A DNA stretch of 64,000 nucleotides, from positions 41,643 through 105,642 of the forward strand of contig JAQBOA010000065.1 of the NCBI GenBank assembly GCA_028288305.1. Reading direction: 5' to 3'. The notes under the pieces are model-generated. The model saw only the letters and a list, made by a program, of their open reading frames with translations, had not been told where the DNA came from and ran no database searches. Shown here piece after piece: positions 35,312 to 44,593 of this stretch. Position 1 is the stretch's first letter. Each line of letters starts with the position of its first letter. Origin of the DNA: Mucilaginibacter sp. (GTDB lineage Bacteria; Bacteroidota; Bacteroidia; Sphingobacteriales; Sphingobacteriaceae). The translations under genes and the position numbers were made by a program.

Positions 35312-35351
35312 TAAAGGCTTGGGAAGTATTTCTTAAGCCTTTTTTGTTTTC
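35312..35351 (+). terminator. intrinsic terminator of the sdh operon
   Basis: AAAGGCTT and AAGCCTTTTTTG pair around a loop of about 13 bases, with the T-run continuing as TTTTTTGTTTT. It lies 20 bases after the sdhB stop. Confidence 0.85.
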
Positions 35352-35506
35352 TTTCTGATAAGAATTATATGGAAATAATAAATAAAGTTGAAATCATGAG
35401 TTCTTAGAGAACAAAACTATGCTTCTGGTGTTGTAACTTTGTTTTTAGTTTTTTGACAGAAGATAATAACCTAAACATTACCTATTCACAATAACTAATT
35501 CATAAT

Positions 35507-36937
35507 TTGAAGGATAAAATAATCAATACCATTCCCGGCCTAACCTTATTGAAAAGGAAAATGACCGCAGTTTTATTACTGATTATAGTAATAGCATCAG
35601 CCGGCATGACCTTTATGAATTACTATACCATAAAGATTTTGTCAGCAACACGGGCCTATATTAATGGCGAATCGCAGTATTCAAAAGGCCAGAAAGATGC
35701 GTCGGCCCATTTAATCAATTATATTTATTTAGAAAACGAAACTGATTTCACAGCTTTTGAACAGGGCATTAGTGTGCCTGTGGGCGACCGCATAGCAAGG
35801 ATTGCCTTGTCATCAAACAATAACTACCAGGAAGCTAAGAAAGGGTTTTTGCAAGGTAAAAATCATCCCAATGATATTGATGATATGATATGGCTTTTTA
35901 ACAACTTTCAACATTTATCCATGTTTGAAAAAGCCATTAGGATTTGGTTTAGTGGCGATGAAATGGTAAATAAACTGTACCAACTGGGTTTGCAATCACG
36001 ACAAAAAATACGATCAGGAAAAATTTCAGGTGCGGAAAAGAAATCACTGATCCTTTCGATTGACAATATTTCCGCGGAACTTACCATCAAGGAGCAAGCA
36101 TTTTCCAATACATTGGGTGCAATTTGCCGAAGCATTGACGTATATATTTTTATAGCCGATTTATTGGTCACCCTGGTTATCGTGATCAGCTCATTTTCAT
36201 ACGCAGGTATTATGATCAGAAACCTGGCTAACTCTAAAAAGAAAATAATTGAACAGAATGATAACCTCCAGGTAATTAATGCCGGACTGGATAAATTTGT
36301 TTTTAATGTAACGCATGATCTGCGTTCGCCTTTGATCTCACTTGTAGGATTGACAGACTTGATAGAAGAGGAAACCAGCATACAGCAAATTAAATCGTAC
36401 ACATTAATGATGAAAAACAGTCTTGAAAAACAAGACCAGTTTATTAATGAAATGCTGACATTTATAAAGAGCAAACATTTGGGCGTGCTTAAAGAAGAAT
36501 GCAGCCTCACTTCCATTATTGATAGTGTAATAACCCACAATCATTATGGAAGTAATGGAAGCGCGATTCACTTTTATAAAGAAATTGGTGCAGACGAAAT
36601 TTATAGTGATGCATTGAAACTGAGGGTAATATTAAATAACCTGGTATCCAACTCCGTTAAATACAGTGATCCGAAAAAAGACGAGAAATGGGTAAAGGTG
36701 AGAACATACCTGTCGAAAACTGATGCCGTAATTGAAGTGGAGGATAATGGATTAGGTATACGGCAAAACGATCAGGAGCGTATTTTTGATGAGTTTTATA
36801 CATCAGGTAATAACAAAAAAAGTTCTGGTATAGGGCTTTACCTGGTTAAAGATGCAGTAACACAAATGAATGGCCGCATCGAAGTAAAATCAGAGTTGGG
36901 TTTATATAGTAAGTTTATCATCAGCATACCATGCTGA
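35507..36937 (+). CDS. membrane sensor histidine kinase
   Basis: A 476-residue kinase. A first membrane helix (AVLLLIIVIASAGMTFMNYY, about 20-42) and a second near 207-230 enclose a periplasmic sensor of about 160 residues with no known domain name. The HisKA site is FNVTHDLRSPLISLVGL, followed by the ATP-binding N box LNNLVSNSVKYSD and the glycine motifs EDNGLGI and GIGLYLVKDAV. No response regulator is adjacent. The start is a TTG at 35507, and an ATG at 35561 would begin just before the first helix and is also plausible. Confidence 0.88.
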   Translation: MKDKIINTIPGLTLLKRKMTAVLLLIIVIASAGMTFMNYYTIKILSATRAYINGESQYSKGQKDASAHLINYIYLENETDFTAFEQGISVPVGDRIARIALSSNNNYQEAKKGFLQGKNHPNDIDDMIWLFNNFQHLSMFEKAIRIWFSGDEMVNKLYQLGLQSRQKIRSGKISGAEKKSLILSIDNISAELTIKEQAFSNTLGAICRSIDVYIFIADLLVTLVIVISSFSYAGIMIRNLANSKKKIIEQNDNLQVINAGLDKFVFNVTHDLRSPLISLVGLTDLIEEETSIQQIKSYTLMMKNSLEKQDQFINEMLTFIKSKHLGVLKEECSLTSIIDSVITHNHYGSNGSAIHFYKEIGADEIYSDALKLRVILNNLVSNSVKYSDPKKDEKWVKVRTYLSKTDAVIEVEDNGLGIRQNDQERIFDEFYTSGNNKKSSGIGLYLVKDAVTQMNGRIEVKSELGLYSKFIISIPC

Positions 36938-37269
36938 TGGTGAAGGAGGTTTTGAGGATAGGGTATGTCACCCTGAGGTCCTCGAAGGGTGCGTGTAAGG
37001 CCTGAACGCAAGCACAATCTGTTATTATTTTAGTGTTCCAATTTGTGAGAGAGGAACAACCTAAACGCTTGGAACATGCGGAACACTTTTAAGTATAAAG
37101 TCCGGATAGGAGTTTACGTTGAAATAGTGCCTTGTCTTGAATATCGCAGTGAAAAGTTCACAGCCCTGAATAAGTCAGCAGTGAAACCGCCAGCTACATT
37201 TTAATCAGTGAAAACTGACAAAACCAAATTTCTAATTATTACGCATTAAAAAGTCATACATTTCTTTTA
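36938..37269. other. intergenic region with a fragment of a 'GTCACCCTGAGG' repeat
   Basis: The only notable item is ATGTCACCCTGAGGTCCTCG followed by AAGGGTG near 36965-36991, which resembles one arm of a common Bacteroidota repeat. No gene, promoter or terminator is convincing in the rest. Confidence 0.5.
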
Positions 37270-38568
37270 CTATACCGCTTCTGTCTCTACAACACTAAGG
37301 TTATCAGCCTTTAATATTGCTCCCTGCCGTTCCAGTTCATTTTGAATATCAGAAATTTTTCCTTTACCTTTTGATCTCATTGCTGCTGCGACACCGGCGG
37401 CCTGACCCGTTGCAAAGCTTGTACCCATAACGCGCATAGATCCGCCACCGCCGCCGTCGCCATCAACCAATCGTCCGGCAGCATAAAGATTACCTGTATC
37501 TATGCTTTCCAGGGCTCTGAGTGGAATATCAAATGTAAGATCATCTTTGATGGTTTTCCAGATGAGCGGTTTGTTCGAACCCGGATGATATTCCATTGGC
37601 CAGGCGCCAAGTGCAATAACGTCATTTTGCCGTGTGCCGTTAATTACGTCGTGTTCAGTAACCTGGTAACGTCCGTTAATATGCCGTGATTCCCGTGTAC
37701 CGAATTTTGGCCCGGTTGAAACAATATAAGCCTTTTCATACCCTGGTATAGTTCGTATCGCCTGTAAATATGCCCAGGCTCTTTTCCGACCATCTATTTC
37801 AGCTTTTGTTATGCTTGCACTATCGAGCGCGCTGTACTCGGAATTAATGATGTAGGTTAAAAGGTCTCCTGAGAGCGCCATAGGAACTATTAATCCGTTC
37901 ACTTTTGTTAAAATAGTACTCCCTGATTGTTTGGCTTGTTGTTGTATAGCTTCGGTCCAACGTTTTGCTGAAATATCAGAGCCCGGTTTAATCCCGCCAA
38001 AGCGGACAGCAAGTGTACCTTCCTGGACTTTACCATGATTACCATAACGAATTGACGCATCCCCAAATGCCGCCAGGTCACCTTCTCCACTTGCATCAAT
38101 AAAAAACCGGCCTTCAACTTTGTGCGGACCATTGTCGTCAAATAATGTCACACTTTGAATATTGTTTTCTACACGGGATGCGCCTATCAACATGGTGTGC
38201 AGTAAAAGATCAAGGCCTTCAACCTGTATAACATTATCCAGTGCCACCTTTGTCGCCTCGGGGTCAATCAAAGCTATAACAGCATTTCCCGGCTCAATAA
38301 GCCTTACCGGGGTTCTAACGCCCCCAATGTTTTTTAAATTGGCTAAAACTTTTTCGGCAACACCACCAACCGCCTGTCTGGAGGGTGTGGACTGAGTATA
38401 AAGACCGCAGTAAGTTAAGACATTCTTTTGAGTTGCCGCTCCCCCCAGGCAAGGGCCACTTTCCACAAGCAACGTTTTTGCGCCAGCCTGCGCAGCACCA
38501 ATCCCGGCACCAATTCCGGCTGCACCGCCGCCAACTACAATAACATCATATTTATCAGTTATGTTCAT
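37270..38568 (-). CDS. FAD-dependent oxidoreductase (FAD_oxidored type)
   Basis: A 432-residue flavoprotein. The dinucleotide-binding VVVGGGAAGIGAGIGAAQAG begins at about residue 10, with ESGPCLGGAATQKNV next, and the FAD-binding IDASGEGDLAAFGDASIRYG further on. The C-terminal FAD site reads NLYAAGRLVDGDGGGGGSMR. The architecture is of the PF12831 family, whose members act on varied or unknown substrates. No partner gene clarifies the reaction. The next gene upstream is another flavoenzyme, but a terminator separates the two. Confidence 0.88.
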   Translation of the reverse strand: MNITDKYDVIVVGGGAAGIGAGIGAAQAGAKTLLVESGPCLGGAATQKNVLTYCGLYTQSTPSRQAVGGVAEKVLANLKNIGGVRTPVRLIEPGNAVIALIDPEATKVALDNVIQVEGLDLLLHTMLIGASRVENNIQSVTLFDDNGPHKVEGRFFIDASGEGDLAAFGDASIRYGNHGKVQEGTLAVRFGGIKPGSDISAKRWTEAIQQQAKQSGSTILTKVNGLIVPMALSGDLLTYIINSEYSALDSASITKAEIDGRKRAWAYLQAIRTIPGYEKAYIVSTGPKFGTRESRHINGRYQVTEHDVINGTRQNDVIALGAWPMEYHPGSNKPLIWKTIKDDLTFDIPLRALESIDTGNLYAAGRLVDGDGGGGGSMRVMGTSFATGQAAGVAAAMRSKGKGKISDIQNELERQGAILKADNLSVVETEAV

Positions 38569-38916
38569 TCCGACAATTTTGAACGTATTAAATAATTTCC
38601 CCGTCCCCTGTCTGATAAAGAATCTCTTTCCTGTTACTACCGCTTAAGGTGCTAACAATGTTTCCAAATCTATGTTTTGCATCATTTAAAAAATAAAATT
38701 GAAATCAAAGTTTACCGGTAGTGTTCAATAAATAACAGAAGCAAAAGCTGATTCGACATTTGTTCAATATTCTTGGGACGAGCAGACAAAAAATCTTCAA
38801 GGAAATTTTAAACGATCTAAAATCAGCAAGCTATAGAAGTCCTGAATAAGTGCAAAAAAAATGTCACCCTGAACTTATTCAGAATGACATTTTCTATAAC
38901 TTAAGCACCTTATAAT
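38569..38916. other. intergenic region upstream of the FAD oxidoreductase
   Basis: The stretch holds the presumed promoter of the FAD oxidoreductase gene (not resolved) and, at its right end, the terminator of the alkene reductase gene. No open frame looks real. Confidence 0.5.
38853..38893 (-). terminator. intrinsic terminator of the alkene reductase gene
   Basis: On the minus strand AAAATGTCATTCTGAA pairs with TTCAGGGTGACATTTT around a 4-base loop and is followed by a run of T. The right arm (CTGAATAAGT at 38842-38851) offers an alternative pairing with ACTTATTCAG at 38873-38882. Confidence 0.8.
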
Positions 38917-40011
38917 TTAATCCTCTTCCTCATACGCTGCATAATCCGTATACCCTTTTCCGTCAGCGGTATAAAACAGGTCCATATGTAAATCGGGTGC
39001 CAGGGGCTGGTTGTTTTTCAATCTTTCAACCAGGTCGGGATTGTTAATGAACGGACGCCCAAAACCTGTAAGGTCGCACAGTCCGCTTTGCAATTCAGCT
39101 TCGGCTTTTTCTTTATCATGACCACCAGCTAGGATAAAGGTATTTTTAAAAGTGCTGCGTAAAAGCTGTTTAATTGATAATGGCACAGTAGGAGCACCCA
39201 TCGCAGAATGATCAACTATATGAATGTAGGCTATGCCAATATTGTTCAAGTGTTCGGCAAGATATTTATAAGTGGCGTCAATTTCAGGGTAATGAGGCAT
39301 ATCGCTTGCCACCCCATAAGGCGATAAACGGATGCCGGTTTTTTCTTTTCCAATGGCTGCTGCAACTTCAGTTACTGTTTCAATTACAAAACGACAACGG
39401 TTTTCAATGCTTCCGCCATAACTATCTGTACGAATATTGCTCACTGGCGACAAAAACTGCTCCAGCAGGTAACCATTTGCCCCATGCAGCTCCACACCAT
39501 CAAATCCAGCCTCAATGGCATTTTTTGCAGCGGTAACAAATTCTGCTTTTGTGCTTTGCAGTTCTTCGGCAGTCATTGCTTTTGGGGTAGGGAATTCCTG
39601 CATTTGTTGTGCGTCGGTCCACATTTGTCCGGCAGCTTTTACTGCTGAAGGTGCAAGTACCTGCGCGCCTTCTGGCAAATTAAGCGGGTGACTTATCCGC
39701 CCGGTATGCATCAGCTGAATAAAAATTTTCCCTCCTTTATCGTGTACTGCTGAAGTAGTTTTTTTCCAGCCTTCAACCTGTTCCTTGCTGAATATGCCGG
39801 GTATACGGGCATAACCCAGCCCGTTAGGAGATGGCGAGGTACCTTCTGTGATGATCAGTCCGGCACTAGCACGTTGTCCGTAATAAGTAGCCATCAAATC
39901 ATTGGGTACATTTCCGATAGCCCTGCACCTGGTCATGGGCGACATAGCGATACGATTTTTAACTTCTATAGCTCCAACTTTTACTGGAGTGAATAATTTG
40001 TATTGTTCCAT
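38917..40011 (-). CDS. alkene reductase, Old Yellow Enzyme family
   Basis: A 364-residue FMN-dependent oxidoreductase close to NemA/OYE. Diagnostic blocks are RIAMSPMTRCRA, TEGTSPSPNGLGYARIPGIF, FIQLMHTGRISHP (active-site His and Asn region), ELHGANGYLLEQFLSP and GGHDKEKAEAEL with FGRPFINNPDLVERL. It reduces activated C=C bonds such as enones or nitro-compounds with NADPH. It is probably monocistronic, with its own terminator. Confidence 0.95.
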   Translation of the reverse strand: MEQYKLFTPVKVGAIEVKNRIAMSPMTRCRAIGNVPNDLMATYYGQRASAGLIITEGTSPSPNGLGYARIPGIFSKEQVEGWKKTTSAVHDKGGKIFIQLMHTGRISHPLNLPEGAQVLAPSAVKAAGQMWTDAQQMQEFPTPKAMTAEELQSTKAEFVTAAKNAIEAGFDGVELHGANGYLLEQFLSPVSNIRTDSYGGSIENRCRFVIETVTEVAAAIGKEKTGIRLSPYGVASDMPHYPEIDATYKYLAEHLNNIGIAYIHIVDHSAMGAPTVPLSIKQLLRSTFKNTFILAGGHDKEKAEAELQSGLCDLTGFGRPFINNPDLVERLKNNQPLAPDLHMDLFYTADGKGYTDYAAYEEED

Positions 40012-40331
40012 ATGTGCTGTTTGTTTATTTAAAAGCTGGTCTAATTTTATCTTCCAGGGCGGTAAAAATAGAGAGTTTGTGTTTACATAGATGTTTAAAC
40101 ACGCAAAATGACATAATTATGGTTTAGGAGAATAAACTTACTGAAATCCTAAACTTAAGTTTTATACGTTATAAAAGTTTACGCGCGTTAAGCAGCATAT
40201 CCGACAAGACGATAAAATAAACCCTGTATCTGCGTGTTTATTTTAAAGAAATTAATTTAATTAAAACATCTTAAAATAGATTGTGTTATATTATTAATTA
40301 ACTTAAGTATAAACTAAAATAGATTAATAAT
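40012..40331. other. intergenic region with a TAAAATAAAC hairpin
   Basis: TAAAATAAAC and GTTTATTTTA (about 40217-40249) form a perfect 10-bp AT-rich stem. The rest is AT-rich and should hold the divergent promoters for the alkene reductase and the Pro/Thr-rich gene. Confidence 0.5.
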
Positions 40332-40697
40332 ATGAAAAGGTTAAGTTTAATCATAACAGCGTTTGCTGTTTCCGGAGCAGTTGAACTTGCTTTGGCGAGC
40401 AATCAATATATAAACGGAAACAACAAGGCTGCAAAGGTTTATAGTAAACTAGCTGATACTATACCTACCAAGCCTAAACCAAAACCATACCCAACACCAA
40501 CACCTACGCCAAATCCTAGCCCAACGCCTACACCAAATCCTAGCCCAACACCAACACCTAATCCAACGCCAACACCCAGCCCAACACCTAATCCAACGCC
40601 AACACCTAGCCCAACACCAAGTCCGATGCCGTCACCTAATCCGAGCCCTAACCCAACACCTACCCCTTCACCAAGTCCAACACCTCCTCATAAATAA
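40332..40697 (+). CDS. secreted Pro/Thr/Ser-rich repeat protein
   Basis: A 121-residue protein with a signal peptide (about residues 1-22, ending in ALAS), a short linker with [11 protein letters not shown], and then about 70 residues made only of Pro, Thr, Ser and Asn in units such as [13 protein letters not shown]. The DNA is a degenerate tandem repeat of CCAACACCTA-type words (40490-40685). It is likely an extended, possibly glycosylated wall or surface polypeptide. Length may vary between strains by slippage. It has its own terminator. Confidence 0.75.
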   Translation: MKRLSLIITAFAVSGAVELALASNQYINGNNKAAKVYSKLADTIPTKPKPKPYPTPTPTPNPSPTPTPNPSPTPTPNPTPTPSPTPNPTPTPSPTPSPMPSPNPSPNPTPTPSPSPTPPHK

Positions 40698-40734
40698 GGA
40701 GTACCAGATAATTACTATTTAAATTTTAAAACCA

Positions 40735-40769
40735 AAAGTCCTGTATTTGAAAATGCAGGGCTTTTTTTT
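40735..40769 (+). terminator. intrinsic terminator of the Pro/Thr-rich gene
   Basis: AGTCCTGTATTT pairs with AAATGCAGGGCT (two G-U pairs) around GA, followed by eight T residues. Confidence 0.85.
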
Positions 40770-40864
40770 ATTAATAATAAGGTGTTTTTGATTGAAAATA
40801 ATAAAATCACCAATGAACGGTGATTCTTAATGTGGCCGGTGCGATTCCTCTCTTGAGGGTAATG

Positions 40865-40882
40865 ATATATGAGTTGGGACAA
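40865..40882. repeat. 18-bp inverted repeat, left copy
   Basis: ATATATGAGTTGGGACAA is perfectly inverted at 41362-41379. The enclosed segment of about 515 bp contains a single small gene (41155-41355). No clear target duplication is seen outside the repeats. Confidence 0.85.
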
Positions 40883-41154
40883 AGGACTTATTTATCTAAA
40901 TCTTTCTTTTTATGAGGAAAGCTTAACGATGTTATTTTTTTTATAAGAAAGAAACATTGTACCTTAAATTCAGGACGGCAGCATACAGATCTATACTCCT
41001 ATAGGGCGTAAGTAATATTTACATTACTTAATTAAATTAGTAGCTTATTGGCAAACTAATCATTACACTTGCTCTCCATATCGTAAATCTTAGCCCATCA
41101 ATAGCATCTGAATTCTTTCATTGGATGAATACCCCCTACTTAATCCGATGTATC

Positions 41155-41355
41155 ATGAAGCCACTATATTTAGAATTGGAATCTTTGATAGAAATTAAAA
41201 TTTGCCCTGTACATAATCAAAAACCAATAGCAAATAATTCTAATGGAAATATAATATTAATATGTTGTTGCGCTGATTTTGAAATCGAGTGTTACAATGA
41301 AATTATTGCAAGATTCCAAGCAGATTATACAGAACAAAAGAAATATGATTTGTAA
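41155..41355 (+). CDS. small Cys-rich protein, possibly metal-binding
   Basis: A 66-residue protein: KPLYLELESLIEIKICPVHN followed by a variable loop, then IILICCCADFEIECYNEI and a polar C-terminus. The CPVHN and CCC-ADFEIEC clusters could bind zinc. I recall similar small unnamed proteins in Bacteroidota but cannot name a family. The ATG at 41155 is preferred; a start at 41125 would add ten residues without the conserved pattern. The whole gene lies inside an 18-bp perfect inverted repeat pair, suggesting a small inserted unit. Confidence 0.55.
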   Translation: MKPLYLELESLIEIKICPVHNQKPIANNSNGNIILICCCADFEIECYNEIIARFQADYTEQKKYDL

Positions 41356-41361
41356 ATAATC

Positions 41362-41379
41362 TTGTCCCAACTCATATAT
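41362..41379. repeat. 18-bp inverted repeat, right copy
   Basis: TTGTCCCAACTCATATAT, the perfect reverse complement of 40865-40882, beginning 6 bases after the stop of the small Cys-rich gene. Confidence 0.85.
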
Positions 41380-41607
41380 AGATGCTCTACAAGGGGAGTA
41401 GATAATGTCATATTATTGAACTGTTAACATAATTTTTTAATATTCATCACTAAAGACGTTAATTTATAGTCTCCGGATGTTTATCTGATTTCAGCAAACA
41501 AACAGTAACTGAATTTCAAATTTTGCGTTTAAATAACAAATAGCTGTTTACTAGTTAAAATGTTTTAAATTTATAATTATTGCTGTACAGTCATTTCATT
41601 TGGCATA

Positions 41608-42813
41608 ATGAATCAAAATCCTATTAAACAATATTATTTTATCACTTTATTGCTATTTGCAATCGCCTGTTTTTTAGGTGCTTGCAAAGAACAACTCCCT
41701 AAGCCAATTGCTGCTTCAACAAGTACAACGGGCAAAACAGACAGCATAGTGGTAAAAGATACATTGCCATCGTTTAATAGTCCGGCGGGTATAGCGATTG
41801 ATGGGACAGGAAATTTGTATGTGGCTGATTATGGCAATAACCTTATTCGTAAAATAACCCCTGGCGGGTTAGTAAGTACATTTGCAGGCAGCGGATCACA
41901 GGGTGCCACAAATGGCGCCGCTAACCTGGCTACTTTTAATGAGCCTGCAAGTGTAGCCGTTGATGCTTCGGGGAATTTGTACGTGGCCGATGCCGGTAAT
42001 AATCGAATCAGGAAAATTAGCGCAGCCGGAATGGTAAGTACTTTGGCAGGAAGTGATTCAACCGGTAAGGTAAACGGACCAGCAGCCGGTTCATCTTTTT
42101 TTGATCCGGTCGGCGTAACAGTAGACGGTTCAGGAAATGTTTATGTGGCCGATGCAGGTAACAACATGATCCGGCTGATAACCTCTGCTGGAACGGTGAG
42201 TACTTTCGCCGGTAATGGTAATACGGGCACATCCAACGGCACATTAACCAGCACTTCCTTTAATAATCCTACCGGTGTAGCTGCAGATATTAAAGGCAAT
42301 GTTTTTATAGCGAATTATCTTAACAATAATATTCTTAAAATAAATCAGGCCGGAACGGTAAACCTGCTTGCCGGAACCGGACAAACAGGCGCTAATAACG
42401 GCCCCGATAGCTTAGCGACTTTTTACTATCCAAACAGTGTTGCCGTTGATACAGCTGATAATGTTTATGTTGCTGATGGTGTTAACAACCTTATCCGCAA
42501 AATTACACCGGCCGGTATAGTAACTACACTTGCAGGCAGCGGTTTGGCGGGCGCTATAGACAGCACAGGAACAGCCGCCTCTTTTAACGGCCCCAGCGGA
42601 TTGGCGGTTGATGCTGCAGGAAATGTTTATGTAGCTGATACCAATAACAACCTGATCCGCAAAATAACTGCGGCAGGGGTGGTAACTACCATTGCCGGTA
42701 CCGGTAGTGCCGGTGCAAAAAATGGATTAGCAGTTGCCTATCGTAACAAAAAACAATTTAAAATCACTTTAAAAAGCCAGTTCAATATTTTTTACAAGCC
42801 AAAATTGAATTAG
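41608..42813 (+). CDS. NHL-repeat lipoprotein
   Basis: A 401-residue lipoprotein: signal peptide with the lipobox LGACK (Cys at about 26) and a Thr/Ser linker. Then come six NHL-type beta-propeller repeats of about 55 residues, each with the pattern FNSPAGIAIDGTGNLYVADYG and RKITPGG-VSTFAGSG. It is presumably exposed on the outer membrane or in the periplasm. After the sixth repeat begins GTGSAGAKNGLAV, which should open a further blade, the sequence switches to a basic unrelated tail (YRNKKQFKITLKSQFNIFYK). This suggests that the propeller was truncated at its 3' end. Confidence 0.85.
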   Translation: MNQNPIKQYYFITLLLFAIACFLGACKEQLPKPIAASTSTTGKTDSIVVKDTLPSFNSPAGIAIDGTGNLYVADYGNNLIRKITPGGLVSTFAGSGSQGATNGAANLATFNEPASVAVDASGNLYVADAGNNRIRKISAAGMVSTLAGSDSTGKVNGPAAGSSFFDPVGVTVDGSGNVYVADAGNNMIRLITSAGTVSTFAGNGNTGTSNGTLTSTSFNNPTGVAADIKGNVFIANYLNNNILKINQAGTVNLLAGTGQTGANNGPDSLATFYYPNSVAVDTADNVYVADGVNNLIRKITPAGIVTTLAGSGLAGAIDSTGTAASFNGPSGLAVDAAGNVYVADTNNNLIRKITAAGVVTTIAGTGSAGAKNGLAVAYRNKKQFKITLKSQFNIFYKPKLN

Positions 42814-43044
42814 TTCCTACAATACTGCCGATTAAATTCTTCATCTTTTAGTGAATTTTAAACTTTAGCTTGAATTTTTACCATTTCTTTCAATTTAAAT
42901 TACAAATTTTAGTGTAACTATCAATTTATATTAAAAATTTATTAAAATAATTGATAAATAATTCGTTTTTAAACAAAAACACTTCATAAATTACGGTTTT
43001 TAAAAATAACTGATTATATTATTTTTGATTATTGTATTTATTTT

Positions 43045-44493
43045 ATGAAGGAATCAGCTTATTTTGATAAATATAACCCTATACAAGGCGTTTGGGATGA
43101 AATGTATGGTGCTGATGCCAGTGTGCGCAACCATTATAGAAAGGTTATAGACTATATTTCCGGTGAATCGGCGGATGATCTCAATAAAAAAGAGGAACTG
43201 GCCAAGCGTTTGTTTATGAGCCAGGGAATTACTTTTACCGTTTATAACAGTGGCGAGGGTATTGAAAAGATTTTTCCGTTTGATATTATTCCGCGTATTA
43301 TTACCGCTGATGAGTGGGCATTTGTAGAAAAAGGCATTAAACAACGGCTCACCGCACTTAACCTGTTTTTAAAGGATGTTTATCATAACCAGTTTATTGT
43401 TAAAGATGGCATTGTCCCGATAGACATTATCTATTCCTGCCCGCATTTTCTTCGTGAGATGTACCAATTGCAGGTTCCATATGATATTTATGTACATATA
43501 TCAGGCATCGACCTGATCCGTGACCATGATGGTACTTTTTATGTGCTCGAAGATAACCTGCGCACGCCATCGGGTGTTAGTTATATGTTGGAAAACCGCG
43601 AGATCATTAAGCGTCTGTTCCCCGACCTGCTTCCTAAATGCGGGGTGAGAAGTGTAACCGAATATCCCGACATATTATATAAAAATTTGATGGCGCTGTC
43701 GCCAAGGCAAATACATAATCCAACTATAGTTTTGTTGACGCCGGGAATATACAATTCGGCCTATTTTGAGCATACCACCCTTGCACGCTTGATGGGGGTC
43801 GAGCTGGTGGAGGGCCGCGACCTGGTAGTCAACAATCATAAAGTTTATATGAAAACCACCACTGGGCTGCAACAGGTAGATGTAATATACCGCAGGGTTG
43901 ATGATGAGTATCTTGATCCGCTGGTATTTAACCCTACAAGTATGCTCGGGGTTGCCGGTATTATGGGCGCTTATCGCAAAGGTAATGTGGCCATAGTAAA
44001 TGCCATTGGCACCGGCGTGGCCGATGATAAGGCGGTATATGTGTATGTGCCCGAAATGATACGCTATTATTTAAATGAAGAACCGATACTGAAAAATGTA
44101 CCTACCCATCAGCTTGGCAATGCTGATGAACGCGCACACGTTTTTGAAAACATAAATAATATGGTGATCAAAAAAACCAACGGCAGTGGGGGATATGGTA
44201 TGCTGATGGGGCATGCGGCGACCGAACAGGAGATTGAAGATTATAAATTGGAGATTTTAAAAGAGCCAAGGAATTTTATTGCTCAGCCTACTATAAGCCT
44301 TTCGGCAGCGCCTTGTTATTTACAGGGCGAATTACAGCCGCGCAGAATCGACTTACGGCCCTATGCTTTATATGGACCAAGCGGTATAGAAATTGTTCCG
44401 GGCGGATTAACACGGGTGGCACTAAAAGAAGGTTCGCTGGTGGTAAATAGTTCGCAAGGCGGCGGCAGTAAGGATACCTGGGTGTTGGCGTAG
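43045..44493 (+). CDS. circularly permuted type 2 ATP-grasp protein
   Basis: A 482-residue member of the DUF404/DUF407 family. Typical blocks are WGMKPLQ-like GVWDEMYGADASVR at the start, VLEDNLRTPSGVSYMLENR, DVIYRRVDDEYLDPL and KKTNGSGGYGMLMG with RRIDLRPYALYGPSG towards the end. ATP-grasp enzymes join a carboxylate to an amine or thiol, and this family is thought to make a peptide-like product, but its substrate is unknown. It is followed by an alpha-E protein and a transglutaminase, an arrangement conserved in many bacteria. Its stop codon overlaps a repeat arm. Confidence 0.92.
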   Translation: MKESAYFDKYNPIQGVWDEMYGADASVRNHYRKVIDYISGESADDLNKKEELAKRLFMSQGITFTVYNSGEGIEKIFPFDIIPRIITADEWAFVEKGIKQRLTALNLFLKDVYHNQFIVKDGIVPIDIIYSCPHFLREMYQLQVPYDIYVHISGIDLIRDHDGTFYVLEDNLRTPSGVSYMLENREIIKRLFPDLLPKCGVRSVTEYPDILYKNLMALSPRQIHNPTIVLLTPGIYNSAYFEHTTLARLMGVELVEGRDLVVNNHKVYMKTTTGLQQVDVIYRRVDDEYLDPLVFNPTSMLGVAGIMGAYRKGNVAIVNAIGTGVADDKAVYVYVPEMIRYYLNEEPILKNVPTHQLGNADERAHVFENINNMVIKKTNGSGGYGMLMGHAATEQEIEDYKLEILKEPRNFIAQPTISLSAAPCYLQGELQPRRIDLRPYALYGPSGIEIVPGGLTRVALKEGSLVVNSSQGGGSKDTWVLA

Positions 44494-44590
44494 CCCCCCG
44501 ACCCCCTGAAGGGGGAGGAAATAAGCAATATTTAATAAATCATAAATTAAACAAATCCAAAATAATTCCCCCTTTAGGGGGTTAGGGGGC
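44492..44590. repeat. paired inverted-repeat element between the ATP-grasp and alpha-E genes
   Basis: The arm at 44492-44519 (AGCCCCCCGACCCCCTGAAG and on) overlaps the ATP-grasp stop codon. The arm at 44565-44590 (ATTCCCCCTTTAGGGGGTTA and on) ends 3 bases before the alpha-E ATG. Same family as 3036-3149 and 12051-12140, but here neither arm is translated in the downstream gene. Confidence 0.9.
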
Positions 44591-44593
44591 AAA

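Noticed and set aside
35908..36540. A 210-residue minus-strand frame
   Set aside because: It is antisense to the histidine kinase, with Ser/Ile-rich composition typical of shadow frames.
38569..38916. Operon of the two flavoenzymes
   Set aside because: A 348-base gap with a strong terminator lies between them, so joint transcription is unlikely.
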